A stretch of 64,000 nucleotides of DNA from Crocinitomicaceae bacterium. Its GTDB lineage: Bacteria > Bacteroidota > Bacteroidia > Flavobacteriales_D > Crocinitomicaceae. Both the position numbers and the translations under genes were made by a program. The first letter of the stretch is position 1, and each line of letters opens with the position of its first letter. The notes below the pieces were generated by a model. It saw nothing but the letters and a program-made list of their open reading frames with translations. It was not told the DNA's origin and did not search any database. This document shows positions 40,614-52,191 of this stretch, piece by piece. The stretch lies in contig JAURNL010000081.1 in NCBI GenBank assembly GCA_030830205.1, positions 1 through 64,000 on the forward strand, written 5' to 3'.

Positions 40614-42760
40614 TGTCGAAGCGCAAACCAAAGATTCCCACTGCTCAAGCTCCTAGAAAAAAAGCAGGTATCACCACCTTGGTGATGCGTATTTTTGAAC
40701 AAAATCCCGGCGTAGAGCTAACGCACAAACAAGTATCTACTCTCCTTGACGCACGCGATGCTCGTTCGCGACAGGTAGTTTTTGATTCACTCAGTGTATT
40801 AGCTAACAAAAAAGCGATTCAACGAATCAATCACCATACCTACAAGCTTTCCGGAGCAGATTCACACTTAGAAGGCACTATATCTATAACACAGCGTGGG
40901 GCCGGATTTGTGACGGTTCAAGGTTACGAAAAAGACATCTATATTGGTCCATCAAATGTGGGTCAAGCACTTCATGGAGATACCGTCAAAGTGCGTGTTT
41001 TTAAAACTGGATCCAAACGAGATGAGGGGGCTGTTACTGAAGTAACCGAGCGTGACCGCATCCAATTTGTTGGTGTCATTCAAATAAGAAATAACGATGC
41101 GCTCATGGTTCCTGATAACGCCAGATCAGGAATTGAAATTAAAATCCCTTTAGACAAGCTCAATGGAGCCCAACATGGAGAAAAAGCGCTTGTAAAAATT
41201 ACGGTTTGGCCTAAAAGTGCAGAACGACCTTACGGAGAAGTATTAGTTAGGTTAGGCAAATCAGGCAGTAATGAAACTGAAATGTTGTCTATTCTTTACA
41301 ACCAAGGGATTAATCCAATTTTCCCAGACGCTGTAATGGCAGAAGCAGAACTCATCTCTATTGACCTCGATTCAGATGAAGTTGCCAAACGACGCGACTT
41401 CAGACCAATTTTGACTTTTACTATTGATCCGTTTGATGCAAAAGATTTTGATGACGCCATCTCTTACCAAGAATTAGAAAATGGCCGCCTTGAAATCGGG
41501 GTACATATCGCGGATGTAAGCCATTATGTGCGCCCAGGATCCGCAATGGATCAAGAAGCTCTTTTGCGTTCTAATTCTGTTTACTTAGTGGATCGTGTAA
41601 TCCCTATGCTTCCGGAACAACTCAGTAATTTAGCCTGTTCCTTGCGTCCCAACGAGGATAAGTTTGCCTTTTCAGCTGTTTTTGAACTAGATGAATCAGG
41701 CAAAATTTATAAAGAATGGTATGGGAAAACAGTAATCCATTCCAATCGTCGCTACACTTACGAAGAAGCACAGGAAATTATAGAAGGAAAGGCTGGCGAC
41801 AACGATGTTATTTTAAAAAGGATTGATCAAATCGCAAAAATATACAGAAAGCAACGACTCAAAAATGGTGCGCTCAGCATTGAGTCTGAAGAAATGCGAT
41901 TTAAATTAAACGAAGAGGGAAACCCAGATGGCGTAGTCATCAAAACCTCGAAAGATGCACACAAACTCATAGAAGAATTTATGTTGCTTGCCAACAGAAA
42001 AGTAGCTGAGTACCTTTCCCCTAAAAAGAAAGGTCAAGAAAACTTCCCTATGATTTATCGTGTTCACGACACCCCGGACCCTTCTAAAATGGAGCTTTTC
42101 GCTGTGTTCATCGAAAAGTTTGGACACAAAGTAGACATCAATGACCCGCTGAACATTGCTAAAAACCTCAATGGGTTATTTGAAGAAATTCGACACGAAA
42201 ACGAATTTTCATTAGTACAATCCATGGCTATCCGTTCAATGGCAAAAGCCAGTTACGATACTGTAAATATTGGGCATTACGGCCTGGCTTTTAAGCACTA
42301 TACCCATTTTACCTCACCCATCAGGCGTTACGCCGATTTAGTTGTGCACCGCATATTACAGGAAGAGCTGACAACAAAAAAACATAAATATGGCAGTGAG
42401 CTGGGTTCTATTTGTCAGCGGATTTCCAAAAACGAACGCAAAGCGGCTGAGGCGGAAAGAGAATCCACTAAATTCTTTCAATCCTTATATGCGCTAGATT
42501 TTGTTGGCGAGGTTTTCGAAGGAACCATTTCAGGCATTGCTGATCACGGTATGTTTGTGCGGATGGATGAAAACTTCTGTGAAGGAATGGTCCCAATGAT
42601 TGCCATTCCAGGAGATCGCTTTTATTTTGATCAAGAAAAATTTCAGCTTATTGGTGCCAAGACTAAAAAAACATATCAGTTCGGTGACCGTGTGAAGGTG
42701 CGCATTGATCAAGTCAGTACCAAGAAAAGACAAATCGATTTGGAACTAGTTCTCAACTAG
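40613..42760 (+). CDS. rnr: Ribonuclease R
   Basis: FTIDPFDAKDFDDAISYQ, VHIADVSHYVRPGSAMDQEALLRSNSVYLVDRVIPMLPE, HFTSPIRRYADLVVHR, C-terminal S1 domain. Confidence 0.96.
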   Translation: MSKRKPKIPTAQAPRKKAGITTLVMRIFEQNPGVELTHKQVSTLLDARDARSRQVVFDSLSVLANKKAIQRINHHTYKLSGADSHLEGTISITQRGAGFVTVQGYEKDIYIGPSNVGQALHGDTVKVRVFKTGSKRDEGAVTEVTERDRIQFVGVIQIRNNDALMVPDNARSGIEIKIPLDKLNGAQHGEKALVKITVWPKSAERPYGEVLVRLGKSGSNETEMLSILYNQGINPIFPDAVMAEAELISIDLDSDEVAKRRDFRPILTFTIDPFDAKDFDDAISYQELENGRLEIGVHIADVSHYVRPGSAMDQEALLRSNSVYLVDRVIPMLPEQLSNLACSLRPNEDKFAFSAVFELDESGKIYKEWYGKTVIHSNRRYTYEEAQEIIEGKAGDNDVILKRIDQIAKIYRKQRLKNGALSIESEEMRFKLNEEGNPDGVVIKTSKDAHKLIEEFMLLANRKVAEYLSPKKKGQENFPMIYRVHDTPDPSKMELFAVFIEKFGHKVDINDPLNIAKNLNGLFEEIRHENEFSLVQSMAIRSMAKASYDTVNIGHYGLAFKHYTHFTSPIRRYADLVVHRILQEELTTKKHKYGSELGSICQRISKNERKAAEAERESTKFFQSLYALDFVGEVFEGTISGIADHGMFVRMDENFCEGMVPMIAIPGDRFYFDQEKFQLIGAKTKKTYQFGDRVKVRIDQVSTKKRQIDLELVLN

Positions 42761-42762
42761 TA

Positions 42763-43950
42763 TCAATAAAGAAAATTATTGTAAGGGTATCTCACCTTAA
42801 AAATCGCTTTCACCTCATCATACAATTCTTGTTTGAGTTCTTCAACATTCTCTTTGTCCGTTGCTGAGATAAAAACACACTTGGTTTTTCCCATTTTGGC
42901 CATCCAAGATTTTTTTAAGGACTCAAGTGTTCTGATATCTTCTTCTGGTTCGTTGAGTTCAGCTAAAGGAGGCTGATAAGCATCAATTTTATTGAAAACA
43001 ATAATTGTTGGTTTTTCAGAATTGTCAATTTCATTAAGTGTTTCGTTGACAACCTCGAAATGCTCCTCAAAATTTGGATGTGCAATATCTAATACGTGTA
43101 TGAGCAAATCTGCTTCGCGCACTTCATCGAGTGTTGATTTGAAAGACTCCATAAGCTGTTGAGGCAGTTTGCGAATAAACCCTACGGTGTCTGTCAACAA
43201 AAGCGGCATGTTATCAATAACTACCTTTCTTACGGTTGTATCAAGTGTGGCAAAGAGTTTATTCTCTGCAAAAACATCAGACTTTGAAAGCAAATTCATG
43301 ATTGTACTCTTCCCAACGTTCGTATAGCCAACAAGTGCCACGCGAACAAGCTGTCCGCGATTACTGCGCTGTACCATCATTTGCTTGTCAATATCGCGTA
43401 AGCGCTCTTTCATGAGGGCAATACGCTGTTGGATGATGCGTCGATCGGTTTCTATCTGAGACTCTCCAGGCCCACGCAAACCAATTCCTCCTTTTTGCCG
43501 CTCAAGGTGTGTCCACATACGAGTAAGTCGCGGAAGCATGTATTGAAGTTGAGCAAGTTCTACTTGTGTTTTGGCATGAAAAGTGCGTGCCCGACTAGCA
43601 AATATGTCTAGAATTAAAATGGTGCGATCCAAGACTTTACATTCAAGTTCTCGCTCAATATTGCGCAACTGAGACGGGCTTAATTCGTCATCAAAAATGA
43701 TGAGCTCGATATCGAGGGCTTTCATGTATTGCCGAATCTCTTCTAGTTTTCCGGAACCTACGTAGGTGCGAGGGTTTGGATACGGAAGTTTTTGAACAAA
43801 TTTTTCTTCAGTAATGGCCCCGGCTGTTTCTGCCAAGAACTGCAATTCATCAAGGTGTTCTTGTGCAACCTCCTCTGTGATTTCTGAAGTGATTACCCCG
43901 ACAAGAACACAACGTTCTTCAACGGCATCTACGGTGACGTGTCCTTGCAT
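42763..43950 (-). CDS. hflX: GTPase HflX
   Basis: GGIGLRGPGESQIETDRR; VALVGYTNVGKSTIMNLL; LLTDTVGFIRKLP; FNKID. Confidence 0.95.
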   Translation of the reverse strand: MQGHVTVDAVEERCVLVGVITSEITEEVAQEHLDELQFLAETAGAITEEKFVQKLPYPNPRTYVGSGKLEEIRQYMKALDIELIIFDDELSPSQLRNIERELECKVLDRTILILDIFASRARTFHAKTQVELAQLQYMLPRLTRMWTHLERQKGGIGLRGPGESQIETDRRIIQQRIALMKERLRDIDKQMMVQRSNRGQLVRVALVGYTNVGKSTIMNLLSKSDVFAENKLFATLDTTVRKVVIDNMPLLLTDTVGFIRKLPQQLMESFKSTLDEVREADLLIHVLDIAHPNFEEHFEVVNETLNEIDNSEKPTIIVFNKIDAYQPPLAELNEPEEDIRTLESLKKSWMAKMGKTKCVFISATDKENVEELKQELYDEVKAIFKVRYPYNNFLY

Positions 43951-44283
43951 TTATGGTCGAAGTCCTTTAATGTGACTGAGCACAAGGTTGATATTCTGAT
44001 TGGTTTCTAACAAAGCTTTCATTGACGGCATCGCTCCTTTGCCCTGTTTAATGATCTTTACCATTTCAGCATCTGACAGTTTTGATGCGCTCAAGTCTTT
44101 AGCGCCACTAGCACCTAATTTACCATCTTCACCGTGACATTGTGCACAATGCATGGAATATAAACTTGCGCCTTGTTCTGCTGGTGTTTGTTGCGAGAAT
44201 TCATCCTGATGTTTAGGACTCTCCTGACATGCAAACAAAAAGGCAACCAAAGAAATGGTTAAAAACCAAACTTTTAGAACCAT
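43951..44283 (-). CDS. Mono-heme cytochrome c lipoprotein
   Basis: Lipobox LFAC; SMHCAQCHGEDGKLG (CxxCH); MPSM. Confidence 0.85.
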   Translation of the reverse strand: MVLKVWFLTISLVAFLFACQESPKHQDEFSQQTPAEQGASLYSMHCAQCHGEDGKLGASGAKDLSASKLSDAEMVKIIKQGKGAMPSMKALLETNQNINLVLSHIKGLRP

Positions 44284-44702
44284 CCTGCTCCTAATTCTGT
44301 TCTAAATGGCCAAGGTATAAAGGCTAAAACCAAGATGAGCGCAAGTACATACCAAAGCCTAATCGCTTTGAATTTAGCCGAAGCATCTATGCCTTTTTTA
44401 GATTTACTATGGCCAATGGTAATAGCAACAATTGCTAAAAGCATGCCAGAAAGATGCTCCATACCATAGAAACGATACAATGCTTCTTTCATCCATCCTT
44501 CTACAAATTGTACTTTATCTGAAGTAAAGTATAATACTAAGCCGAGGAGCAATTGTGTATGAAAAGTAATCATAGTGAATAAGTTCACTAATCGATGTTT
44601 CTTTTCATAATTTTTCGCGGTAAAGGCATTGAATATGGCAACAACTAATAAAAGTAAAGCGATCCAACGCAATCCAGAATGAGCAGAGATAAGTGCTTGC
44701 AT
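44274..44702 (-). CDS. Small four-TM protein with intramembrane histidines
   Basis: ISAHSGLRWIALLLLV, MITFHTQLLLGLVLYF, GMEHLSGMLLAIVAITIGHSKSK; no family named with confidence. Confidence 0.65.
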   Translation of the reverse strand: MQALISAHSGLRWIALLLLVVAIFNAFTAKNYEKKHRLVNLFTMITFHTQLLLGLVLYFTSDKVQFVEGWMKEALYRFYGMEHLSGMLLAIVAITIGHSKSKKGIDASAKFKAIRLWYVLALILVLAFIPWPFRTELGAGWF

Positions 44703-44720
44703 AATTGTGGGTTTTAGGGT

Positions 44721-46517
44721 TTAATCATTGAGTTTAAGAACAGCTAAAAAAGCTTCTTGCGGTACTTCTACACGGCCCACTTGGCGCATGCGTTTTTTAC
44801 CTGCCTTTTGTTTTTCAAGCAATTTACGTTTTCTTGTGATATCTCCACCGTAACATTTCGCTGTAACATCTTTGCGAAGGGCTTTAATGGTTTCGCGAGC
44901 AATGACCTTAGCACCAATTGCTGCTTGAATTGGAATTTCAAATTGCTGACGAGGGATAAGCTCGCGTAATTTGATGCAAATTTTCTTGCCTAACTCGAAG
45001 GCGTTGCTCCGGTGAACCAAGGCAGAAAGCGCGTCAACTTGTTCTGCATTGAGTAGGAGGTCCATTTTAACCAAATCAGATTCTTTATAGCCAATTGGGT
45101 GGTAATCAAAAGAAGCATACCCCCGAGAGACCGACTTAAGCCTGTCGTAAAAGTCAAAAACGATCTCGGCCAAGGGCATCTCAAATGTAATTTCGACACG
45201 GTCTTGGGTAAGATAAACTTGATTTTGTAATTCACCTCGCTTTTCAATACAAAGTGTCATAATAGCACCAACATATTCAGTTTTGGTGATGACCTGAGCT
45301 TTAATATAGGGCTCTTCTATTCGATCCATTCCAGAAGGATCGGGCAGTTCAGATGGGTTATTTACAACAAGTACGTCGTCCGGATTTTTTTTCATGTAAG
45401 CCTTGTAGGAAACATTCGGAACCGTTGTAATGACAGTCATGTTGAACTCCCTTTCTAAACGTTCTTGGATGATTTCCATATGGAGCATCCCTAAGAAACC
45501 ACAACGGAAACCAAAGCCAAGGGCTGCTGATGATTCTGGCTCAAAAACCAACGAAGAGTCATTGAGCTGTAGCTTTTCCATTGAATAACGTAACTCCTCG
45601 TAATCTTCTGTATCTACAGGATAGATCCCGGCGAAAACCATTGGTTTTACATCTTCAAAACCTTTAATAGCCGTTTCACAAGGGTTGTCAGATCCAGTTA
45701 TGGTATCACCAACTTTGACTTCATTTGCCGCCTTGATGCCTGATATGATATAACCAACATCCCCAGCGCGCACTTCATTTTTAGGCGAAAGGTCCATCTT
45801 GAGAATACCTATTTCGTCTGCGTTGTAGTCACGACCTGTATTCAAGAAACGTACTTTCTGTCCTTTTTTCAAAACACCGTTCTTGACACGATAGTAAGCA
45901 ATGATTCCTCTAAACGGATTGAATACAGAGTCAAAAATCATGGCTTGTAGGGGCGCCGATTCATCCCCTACTGGAGCGGGAATACGATTGACAACTGCTT
46001 CTAAAATTTTATCTACACCAAGACCTGTTTTTCCTGAGGCCTGAATAATGTCGTCGATATCGCAACCAATGAGCTCCATGATTTGATCAGAAACTTCTTC
46101 TGGCATAGCCCCGGGAAGGTCCATTTTATTGAGAATTGGAATGATTTCGAGGTCGTGTTCCAATGCGAGATATAAGTTTGAAATTGTCTGAGCCTCAATT
46201 CCTTGAGAAGCGTCAACAATAAGAAGGGCTCCTTCACAAGCTGCAATTGATCTTGAAACTTCATAAGAGAAGTCAACGTGTCCGGGAGTATCTATGAGGT
46301 TGAGGATATAGTCTTGCCCCTCATGCTTATAACTCATTTGAATGGCGTGGGACTTGATCGTTATTCCTCTCTCACGCTCAAGATCCATGTCGTCGAGTGC
46401 CTGAGCTTGCATCTCTCGGTCTGAGATGGTGCCTGTAGTTTGTAGCAAGCGATCTGCCAGGGTGCTTTTACCGTGGTCAATGTGGGCAATAATACAAAAA
46501 TTGCGGATGTGCTTCAT
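44721..46517 (-). CDS. lepA: Elongation factor 4 (LepA)
   Basis: [46 protein letters not shown]-terminal [25 protein letters not shown]. Confidence 0.97.
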   Translation of the reverse strand: MKHIRNFCIIAHIDHGKSTLADRLLQTTGTISDREMQAQALDDMDLERERGITIKSHAIQMSYKHEGQDYILNLIDTPGHVDFSYEVSRSIAACEGALLIVDASQGIEAQTISNLYLALEHDLEIIPILNKMDLPGAMPEEVSDQIMELIGCDIDDIIQASGKTGLGVDKILEAVVNRIPAPVGDESAPLQAMIFDSVFNPFRGIIAYYRVKNGVLKKGQKVRFLNTGRDYNADEIGILKMDLSPKNEVRAGDVGYIISGIKAANEVKVGDTITGSDNPCETAIKGFEDVKPMVFAGIYPVDTEDYEELRYSMEKLQLNDSSLVFEPESSAALGFGFRCGFLGMLHMEIIQERLEREFNMTVITTVPNVSYKAYMKKNPDDVLVVNNPSELPDPSGMDRIEEPYIKAQVITKTEYVGAIMTLCIEKRGELQNQVYLTQDRVEITFEMPLAEIVFDFYDRLKSVSRGYASFDYHPIGYKESDLVKMDLLLNAEQVDALSALVHRSNAFELGKKICIKLRELIPRQQFEIPIQAAIGAKVIARETIKALRKDVTAKCYGGDITRKRKLLEKQKAGKKRMRQVGRVEVPQEAFLAVLKLND

Positions 46518-46567
46518 AGGTTGCAAAAGTACGCAATCTGCGTCATATTACAAGATGGAAAATCTAG

Positions 46568-47611
46568 CTACTTACCAGTAAATCTACTGATATCAGTTTC
46601 AGGATGTAGGGGTTTGTTTAATGTGATCAATTCTGTTAATTCCCTTGCCAGTGTTGGCGCCATCATATAGCCTTTAGTTCCCAACCCATTAAAAATGAAT
46701 ACCTGTTGATAATCAGGGTGTTGCCCCATCAATGGACGGCGATCTAGTACCGTTGGTCTTACGCCGGCAACTTGATCTATAACATTAGGCTGATAGTCCC
46801 CTAGTGAGGATAGGTTTTGAAGGAGTTGTTCTCTTGCTTCAGGAGTTGTATGAAGCGTTGAATTATTCCATTCGTAGGTTGCTCCAACCCTAAAACGACC
46901 ATCTCCATGTGGCAATACAAAACACTTGCGGTTCAAAGACTCTGTCTCAGAAAGCACTGCGCTCTCTATCAAAAGCGTTTGGCCTTTGGTTTGCTGAAGC
47001 GGTAAAAAACTAAATGTTAATTCTTCCTTTTGGCGATAACCCAAACAAAAAACTACATAGTCATACGAAACACCACTATAAGTTCGCGTTTCAGGATGCC
47101 AGACAGCATCATTAAACTCCTCTTGAAGTAGTACACCGCTCTTTCTAAAATAGCTCTTATGAGCATTTACCCAATTAGCCGCGTCGATCCAAAAGGCATG
47201 ACGCACACGACCACTCCCAAATAAGTTCTTTGCGGACTGATGCTCAAGATCTTCGAGGGTTAGTTTTTCCAAATATTCCGCGTATTCATCAAGCGCTGAC
47301 TTTCTTTGCCAATTCTCTCGCTCATCTAAAGAAGAAAAAAACCGCCTTATAACAATGGGGCGATAGAATTTCATATGAAGGAGCTGCTCTATTTCTTGAT
47401 AAAATACACGCGCTTCAGGTAAAAACTCATCGAGTCGCCAAGATTTATTCATGCGTCGAAATACCATTGGATTCACCATCCCTGCGGCAATTGCACTCGA
47501 ATGATTACTTCCTTGGTCGAGCATGGTGATTTCTATTTCTTTGGAAATCATTTGATGAGCCAGACAAGTACCTGCTAATCCGGCGCCAACTATAAGTGCT
47601 TTTTTTGCCAT
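46568..47611 (-). CDS. FAD-dependent oxidoreductase (DadA/MnmC-C-like)
   Basis: KALIVGAGLAGTCLAHQM dinucleotide-binding motif; GVRPTVLDRRPLMGQHP; FNGLGTKGYMMAP. Confidence 0.85.
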   Translation of the reverse strand: MAKKALIVGAGLAGTCLAHQMISKEIEITMLDQGSNHSSAIAAGMVNPMVFRRMNKSWRLDEFLPEARVFYQEIEQLLHMKFYRPIVIRRFFSSLDERENWQRKSALDEYAEYLEKLTLEDLEHQSAKNLFGSGRVRHAFWIDAANWVNAHKSYFRKSGVLLQEEFNDAVWHPETRTYSGVSYDYVVFCLGYRQKEELTFSFLPLQQTKGQTLLIESAVLSETESLNRKCFVLPHGDGRFRVGATYEWNNSTLHTTPEAREQLLQNLSSLGDYQPNVIDQVAGVRPTVLDRRPLMGQHPDYQQVFIFNGLGTKGYMMAPTLARELTELITLNKPLHPETDISRFTGK

Positions 47612-47614
47612 GGC

Positions 47615-48337
47615 TTATTTCGTAAAGGCGAAGCTAAGCAAACTAATTTGAACTGAGGGTTCTGAATCTCTAATTGCACACACTAAAGATTCAAGTGTTG
47701 CGCCTGTGGTGATAACATCATCCACAATTAAAATGTGCAATTCTTTAGGTAAATTACGCAATGATTTAAAGGTCTGCTGTACATTATCCCAACGTCCAAA
47801 ACGATCGTTGGTTGTTTGACTCCTTGTGTGCTTTTCTTTTCTTACCAAATAACTCCAAACCGGCACCTTCCATTCTTTTGCAAGACCTCTGGCCAATAAC
47901 TCACTTTGATTATAGCCCCTAGCAAATTTCTTTTTTGGGTGTATTGGAACAGGTAGTATAGCGTCAACATGCCGGATTGGATGTGTTGAAAGTTGTTTTG
48001 CCATATGCGTTCCGAGATAGATGCCAAGAGGCGCCTTAAAGTCGTATTTCAAGGCGCGAATTAAAGACTGACTAGCGCTGCCCTTTGCGTAAAAATACAG
48101 CGCACAAGTGTGTTTAATCTTAGTTCGGCTCCAAAATAATTGATCGAGTTTGGTGGGTTCTACTTGTAGTTCAAAATAGGTTCGTTCCATCCCTTCCCAA
48201 CACAACCAACATAAGTATCGCTCAGCAGAAATTAATTCTTTGTTGCAATGCAAACAAACATTTGTAAAAAGCATGTGGCCTAAGCCATCAGTATAATTTT
48301 TGAGCACTAAACCTAGTTTCCGGATGTATGTAGCCAT
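47615..48337 (-). CDS. ComF-family phosphoribosyltransferase
   Basis: LCWLCWEGM zinc-finger-like Cys; DAILPVPIHPKKKFARGYNQSELLARGLA; ILIVDDVITTGATLES PRPP motif. Confidence 0.9.
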   Translation of the reverse strand: MATYIRKLGLVLKNYTDGLGHMLFTNVCLHCNKELISAERYLCWLCWEGMERTYFELQVEPTKLDQLFWSRTKIKHTCALYFYAKGSASQSLIRALKYDFKAPLGIYLGTHMAKQLSTHPIRHVDAILPVPIHPKKKFARGYNQSELLARGLAKEWKVPVWSYLVRKEKHTRSQTTNDRFGRWDNVQQTFKSLRNLPKELHILIVDDVITTGATLESLVCAIRDSEPSVQISLLSFAFTK

Positions 48338-48675
48338 TTCTATCGCAGATTTAACAATTCGATGTTTAAAAGTGATTGTATTTTAAGCAATAGATCAAAC
48401 GCTGAATTCGTAATTTTATTGAGGCTTCCTTCTATACGAAAATTATCGTTTCAAACGCTCAAAATTCTACAGAAAAATTATCAAAAATCACGGAAGACAC
48501 ATGTGAATATCTTTCTTGGGCATGTTGAAATCCGCTGAAGGGTTTGTCCGTGAAAGGATTGCGCATTTTAGTGTTGAAAACCGTCAAAAAATGTTAATTT
48601 CTTTAATTGATTCGAGGCCGAATTTTAACAAATTTTGTAATCCTGATTTTGATTTAAATCTGCAACATTAAAGCT

Positions 48676-49656
48676 ATGACCAAAAACCTACACGAACCGA
48701 TTCTTGAAGAAAACAAAAGCCGTTTTGTCCTATTTCCTATTCAACACGACGATATTTGGAGCTTCTACAAAAAAGCGGAGGCTAGCTTTTGGACTGCAGA
48801 AGAAATTGATTTATCACCAGACCTCATCGATTGGGAAAACAAGCTTAACGACGATGAGCGTCACTTCATCAAACACGTCCTTGCTTTTTTTGCGGCATCC
48901 GACGGTATTGTAAATGAAAATCTCGCAGAGCATTTCCTCAATGAAGTTCAATACACCGAGGCTAAATTCTTCTATGGTTTTCAAGTGACAATGGAAAACA
49001 TCCATTCAGAAACTTATTCTCTTCTGATCGACACCTACATCAAAGACACACAAGAAAAAAACTACCTTTTCAATGCTATTGATACCGTAGATTGCGTTCG
49101 TAAAAAGGCCGATTGGGCACTTCGCTGGATTGATAAAGGTTCATACGCTGAGCGTTTAGTTGCCTTTGCCGCTGTTGAAGGAATTTTCTTCTCAGGCTCA
49201 TTCTGCTCCATTTTCTGGCTTAAAAAGCGCGGGCTCATGCCGGGCTTATCTTTCTCTAACGAACTCATTTCTAGAGATGAGGGTCTCCACTGCGACTTCG
49301 CTTGCTTGCTTTACACTAAGCATTTAGTGAATAAACTTCCCAAAGAAAAAGTACAAGAGATTATTACCAATGCTGTCGAAATCGAGAAAGAGTTTGTCAC
49401 TGATGCCCTACCTGTCAAACTCATTGGTATGAATAGTAACCTTATGGGTCAATACATTGAGTTTGTCGCCGACAGACTACTGGTAGAACTTGGAAACGAG
49501 CGTGTTTACAATGCAACCAACCCTTTTGATTTCATGGACATGATTTCTATTCAAGGCAAAACTAATTTCTTTGAAAAACGAGTTGGTGAGTATCAAAAAG
49601 CAGGAGTGCTTGCAGGCAAGGAAAACCAAGCATTTAGTCTTGATGAAGATTTTTAA
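48676..49656 (+). CDS. nrdB: Ribonucleoside-diphosphate reductase beta subunit
   Basis: [64 protein letters not shown]. Confidence 0.96.
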   Translation: MTKNLHEPILEENKSRFVLFPIQHDDIWSFYKKAEASFWTAEEIDLSPDLIDWENKLNDDERHFIKHVLAFFAASDGIVNENLAEHFLNEVQYTEAKFFYGFQVTMENIHSETYSLLIDTYIKDTQEKNYLFNAIDTVDCVRKKADWALRWIDKGSYAERLVAFAAVEGIFFSGSFCSIFWLKKRGLMPGLSFSNELISRDEGLHCDFACLLYTKHLVNKLPKEKVQEIITNAVEIEKEFVTDALPVKLIGMNSNLMGQYIEFVADRLLVELGNERVYNATNPFDFMDMISIQGKTNFFEKRVGEYQKAGVLAGKENQAFSLDEDF

Positions 49657-49690
49657 TTGAACCTAACTAAAACTAAAATATAAGGAGCAT

Positions 49691-52054
49691 ATGTACGTTG
49701 TAAAAAGAGACGGAAAACAAGAAGCCGTTAAATTCGATAAAATCACAGCTCGCATCATAAAGATGTGTTATGGCTTAGATCCGCTTGTTTCGCCTGAAGG
49801 AGTGGCAATGAAAGTTATTGAAGGATTGTTCGATGGTGTAAGCACTACCGAACTTGACAATCTTGCCGCTGAAGTAGCAGCAGCAAAAACGATTGATCAT
49901 CCGGACTATGCACTATTAGCCTCCCGAATCGCGGTATCGAATCTACACAAAGAAACCAAAAAGACTTTCTCTGAAGTCATGCACGATCTCTATCATTATG
50001 TTGATTCCAAGACAAACGAATCTGCTTCGCTCCTTGCAGACGACGTCTATCAAATCATCATGGATAATAAAGAGGTGCTTGATTCGAGCATCATCTACGA
50101 CCGTGATTTTCGCTATGACTACTTTGGGTTCAAAACACTCACTCGTTCTTACCTCATGCGTTTAAACGGTAAGATTGCAGAGCGTCCTCAACAAATGCTT
50201 ATGCGTGTGGCCGTGGGTATCCATAAAGATGATATTCAATCGGCAATTCAAACCTATAACCTCATGTCAGAAGGTTGGTTTACACATGCTACACCAACAC
50301 TATTCAATTCAGGCACTCCAAAACCACAAATGTCATCTTGCTTCCTGCTTACGATGAAAGAAGATAGCATCAGTGGAATTTATGACACGCTTAAGTCATG
50401 TGCTCAAATTTCTCAATCTGCTGGTGGAATAGGTTTGTCTATCCACGATATCCGCGCTACAGGATCATATATCAAAGGAACTAACGGTGCCTCGAACGGT
50501 ATTGTCCCTATGCTTCGTGTTTTCAACGATACCGCTCGCTACGTAGATCAAGGTGGTGGTAAAAGAAAAGGTTCGTTTGCTATTTATATAGAGCCTTGGC
50601 ATGCAGATGTCTTTGATTTCCTTGATCTCAAGAAAAATCATGGTAAAGAAGAGCAGCGTGCACGCGATCTTTTTTACGCACTCTGGATTCCAGACCTATT
50701 TATGAAACGCGTTAAAGAAAATGGAGATTGGACGCTTATGTGTCCGCACGAATGTCCAGGCCTTTCAGATACTCATAGTGCCGAATTTGAAGCGCTTTAC
50801 ACTAAATACGAAAAAGCGGGAAAAGGACGTAAAACTATAAAAGCACAAGACCTCTGGTTTAAAATTCTCGAATCACAAATCGAAACCGGAACTCCATACA
50901 TGCTTTACAAGGATGCGGCTAACTCTAAGTCTAATCAACAGAATCTAGGTACCATAAAGTCATCCAACTTATGTACTGAAATCATTGAGTACACTGCGCC
51001 AGATGAGGTAGCGGTTTGTAACCTCGCTTCTTTAGCACTTCCAAAATACGTTACCGAAGATGGTGTCTTCGACCACGACAAACTCTTTGAAGTAACCTAT
51101 CAAGCTACCCTCAACCTTAACCGCATCATTGACAACAACTTCTATCCTGTAGAAGAAGCGCGCAACTCCAACATGCGCCACCGTCCAATCGGCTTGGGTG
51201 TTCAAGGTTTAGCTGACGCATTTATCATGATGGGCTTCCCTTTTGAATCTGCCGAGGCGCGCGACTTGAATCGTGAAATTTTTGAGACTATTTATTTTGC
51301 TTCAATGACAGCCTCAAAAGATCTTGCTAAAATCGATGGTCCTTATGAAACAATTAAAGGTTCGCCGGTTTCTAAAGGCGTCTTCCAATTTGATATGTGG
51401 GGAGTAACTCCTACTGGTCGTTGGGAATGGGATCTTCTCAAAGAGGAAGTTAAAAAGCACGGTGTTCGCAATTCACTCTTGCTTGCGCCAATGCCGACAG
51501 CTTCTACAGCACAAATTCTTGGTAATAATGAGTGTTTTGAGCCATATACATCCAATATTTATACACGTCGTGTATTGTCTGGTGAATTCATTATCGTCAA
51601 CAAGCATCTACTCAAAGACCTTGTAAAAGAAGGATTGTGGAGTAAAGACATGCGTCAAAAAATCATGGCTGCTAACGGATCAATCCAAAATATTCAGGAA
51701 ATTCCACAGCATCTTAAAGATTTATACAAGACTGCCTGGGAAATATCTCAAAAGGCGATTATCGAGCAAGCAGCTGACCGTGGTGCCTATATTTGTCAAA
51801 GTCAGTCACTGAACATCTTTATGGAAAATGCCAACTTCGGTAAACTTACCTCCATGCACTTCTATGGTTGGGAGAAAGGGCTCAAAACAGGGATGTACTA
51901 TTTACGCACCAAGGCCGCAACCGATGCAATTAAATTTACTGTTGACAAAACTGTCACAGAACAACCTAAAGCAGAAAAAGTTATCGAAGATCAACAAGCA
52001 GCCATTGCTTGTTCTCTCGATGACCCAGACGGCTGTGAAATGTGTTCCGGATAG
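49691..52054 (+). CDS. nrdA: Ribonucleoside-diphosphate reductase alpha subunit
   Basis: N-terminal ATP-cone; [82 protein letters not shown]-terminal CEMC. Confidence 0.97.
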   Translation: MYVVKRDGKQEAVKFDKITARIIKMCYGLDPLVSPEGVAMKVIEGLFDGVSTTELDNLAAEVAAAKTIDHPDYALLASRIAVSNLHKETKKTFSEVMHDLYHYVDSKTNESASLLADDVYQIIMDNKEVLDSSIIYDRDFRYDYFGFKTLTRSYLMRLNGKIAERPQQMLMRVAVGIHKDDIQSAIQTYNLMSEGWFTHATPTLFNSGTPKPQMSSCFLLTMKEDSISGIYDTLKSCAQISQSAGGIGLSIHDIRATGSYIKGTNGASNGIVPMLRVFNDTARYVDQGGGKRKGSFAIYIEPWHADVFDFLDLKKNHGKEEQRARDLFYALWIPDLFMKRVKENGDWTLMCPHECPGLSDTHSAEFEALYTKYEKAGKGRKTIKAQDLWFKILESQIETGTPYMLYKDAANSKSNQQNLGTIKSSNLCTEIIEYTAPDEVAVCNLASLALPKYVTEDGVFDHDKLFEVTYQATLNLNRIIDNNFYPVEEARNSNMRHRPIGLGVQGLADAFIMMGFPFESAEARDLNREIFETIYFASMTASKDLAKIDGPYETIKGSPVSKGVFQFDMWGVTPTGRWEWDLLKEEVKKHGVRNSLLLAPMPTASTAQILGNNECFEPYTSNIYTRRVLSGEFIIVNKHLLKDLVKEGLWSKDMRQKIMAANGSIQNIQEIPQHLKDLYKTAWEISQKAIIEQAADRGAYICQSQSLNIFMENANFGKLTSMHFYGWEKGLKTGMYYLRTKAATDAIKFTVDKTVTEQPKAEKVIEDQQAAIACSLDDPDGCEMCSG

Positions 52055-52126
52055 AAGCGGCGCTAGCCGGTTATATGTGGAACGTAAATTCATGAACGAA
52101 GTGAACTAAATGTTTACAGATTATAC

Positions 52127-52156
52127 AAAAAGGCTCGCAATTTGCGAGCCTTTTTT
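52127..52156 (+). terminator. Rho-independent terminator after nrdA
   Basis: AAAAGGCTCGCAATTTGCGAGCCTTTTTT hairpin with U-tract. Confidence 0.9.
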
Positions 52157-52191
52157 AATTATAGCACTTACCTTTGCACTTTCTCAGCAAT

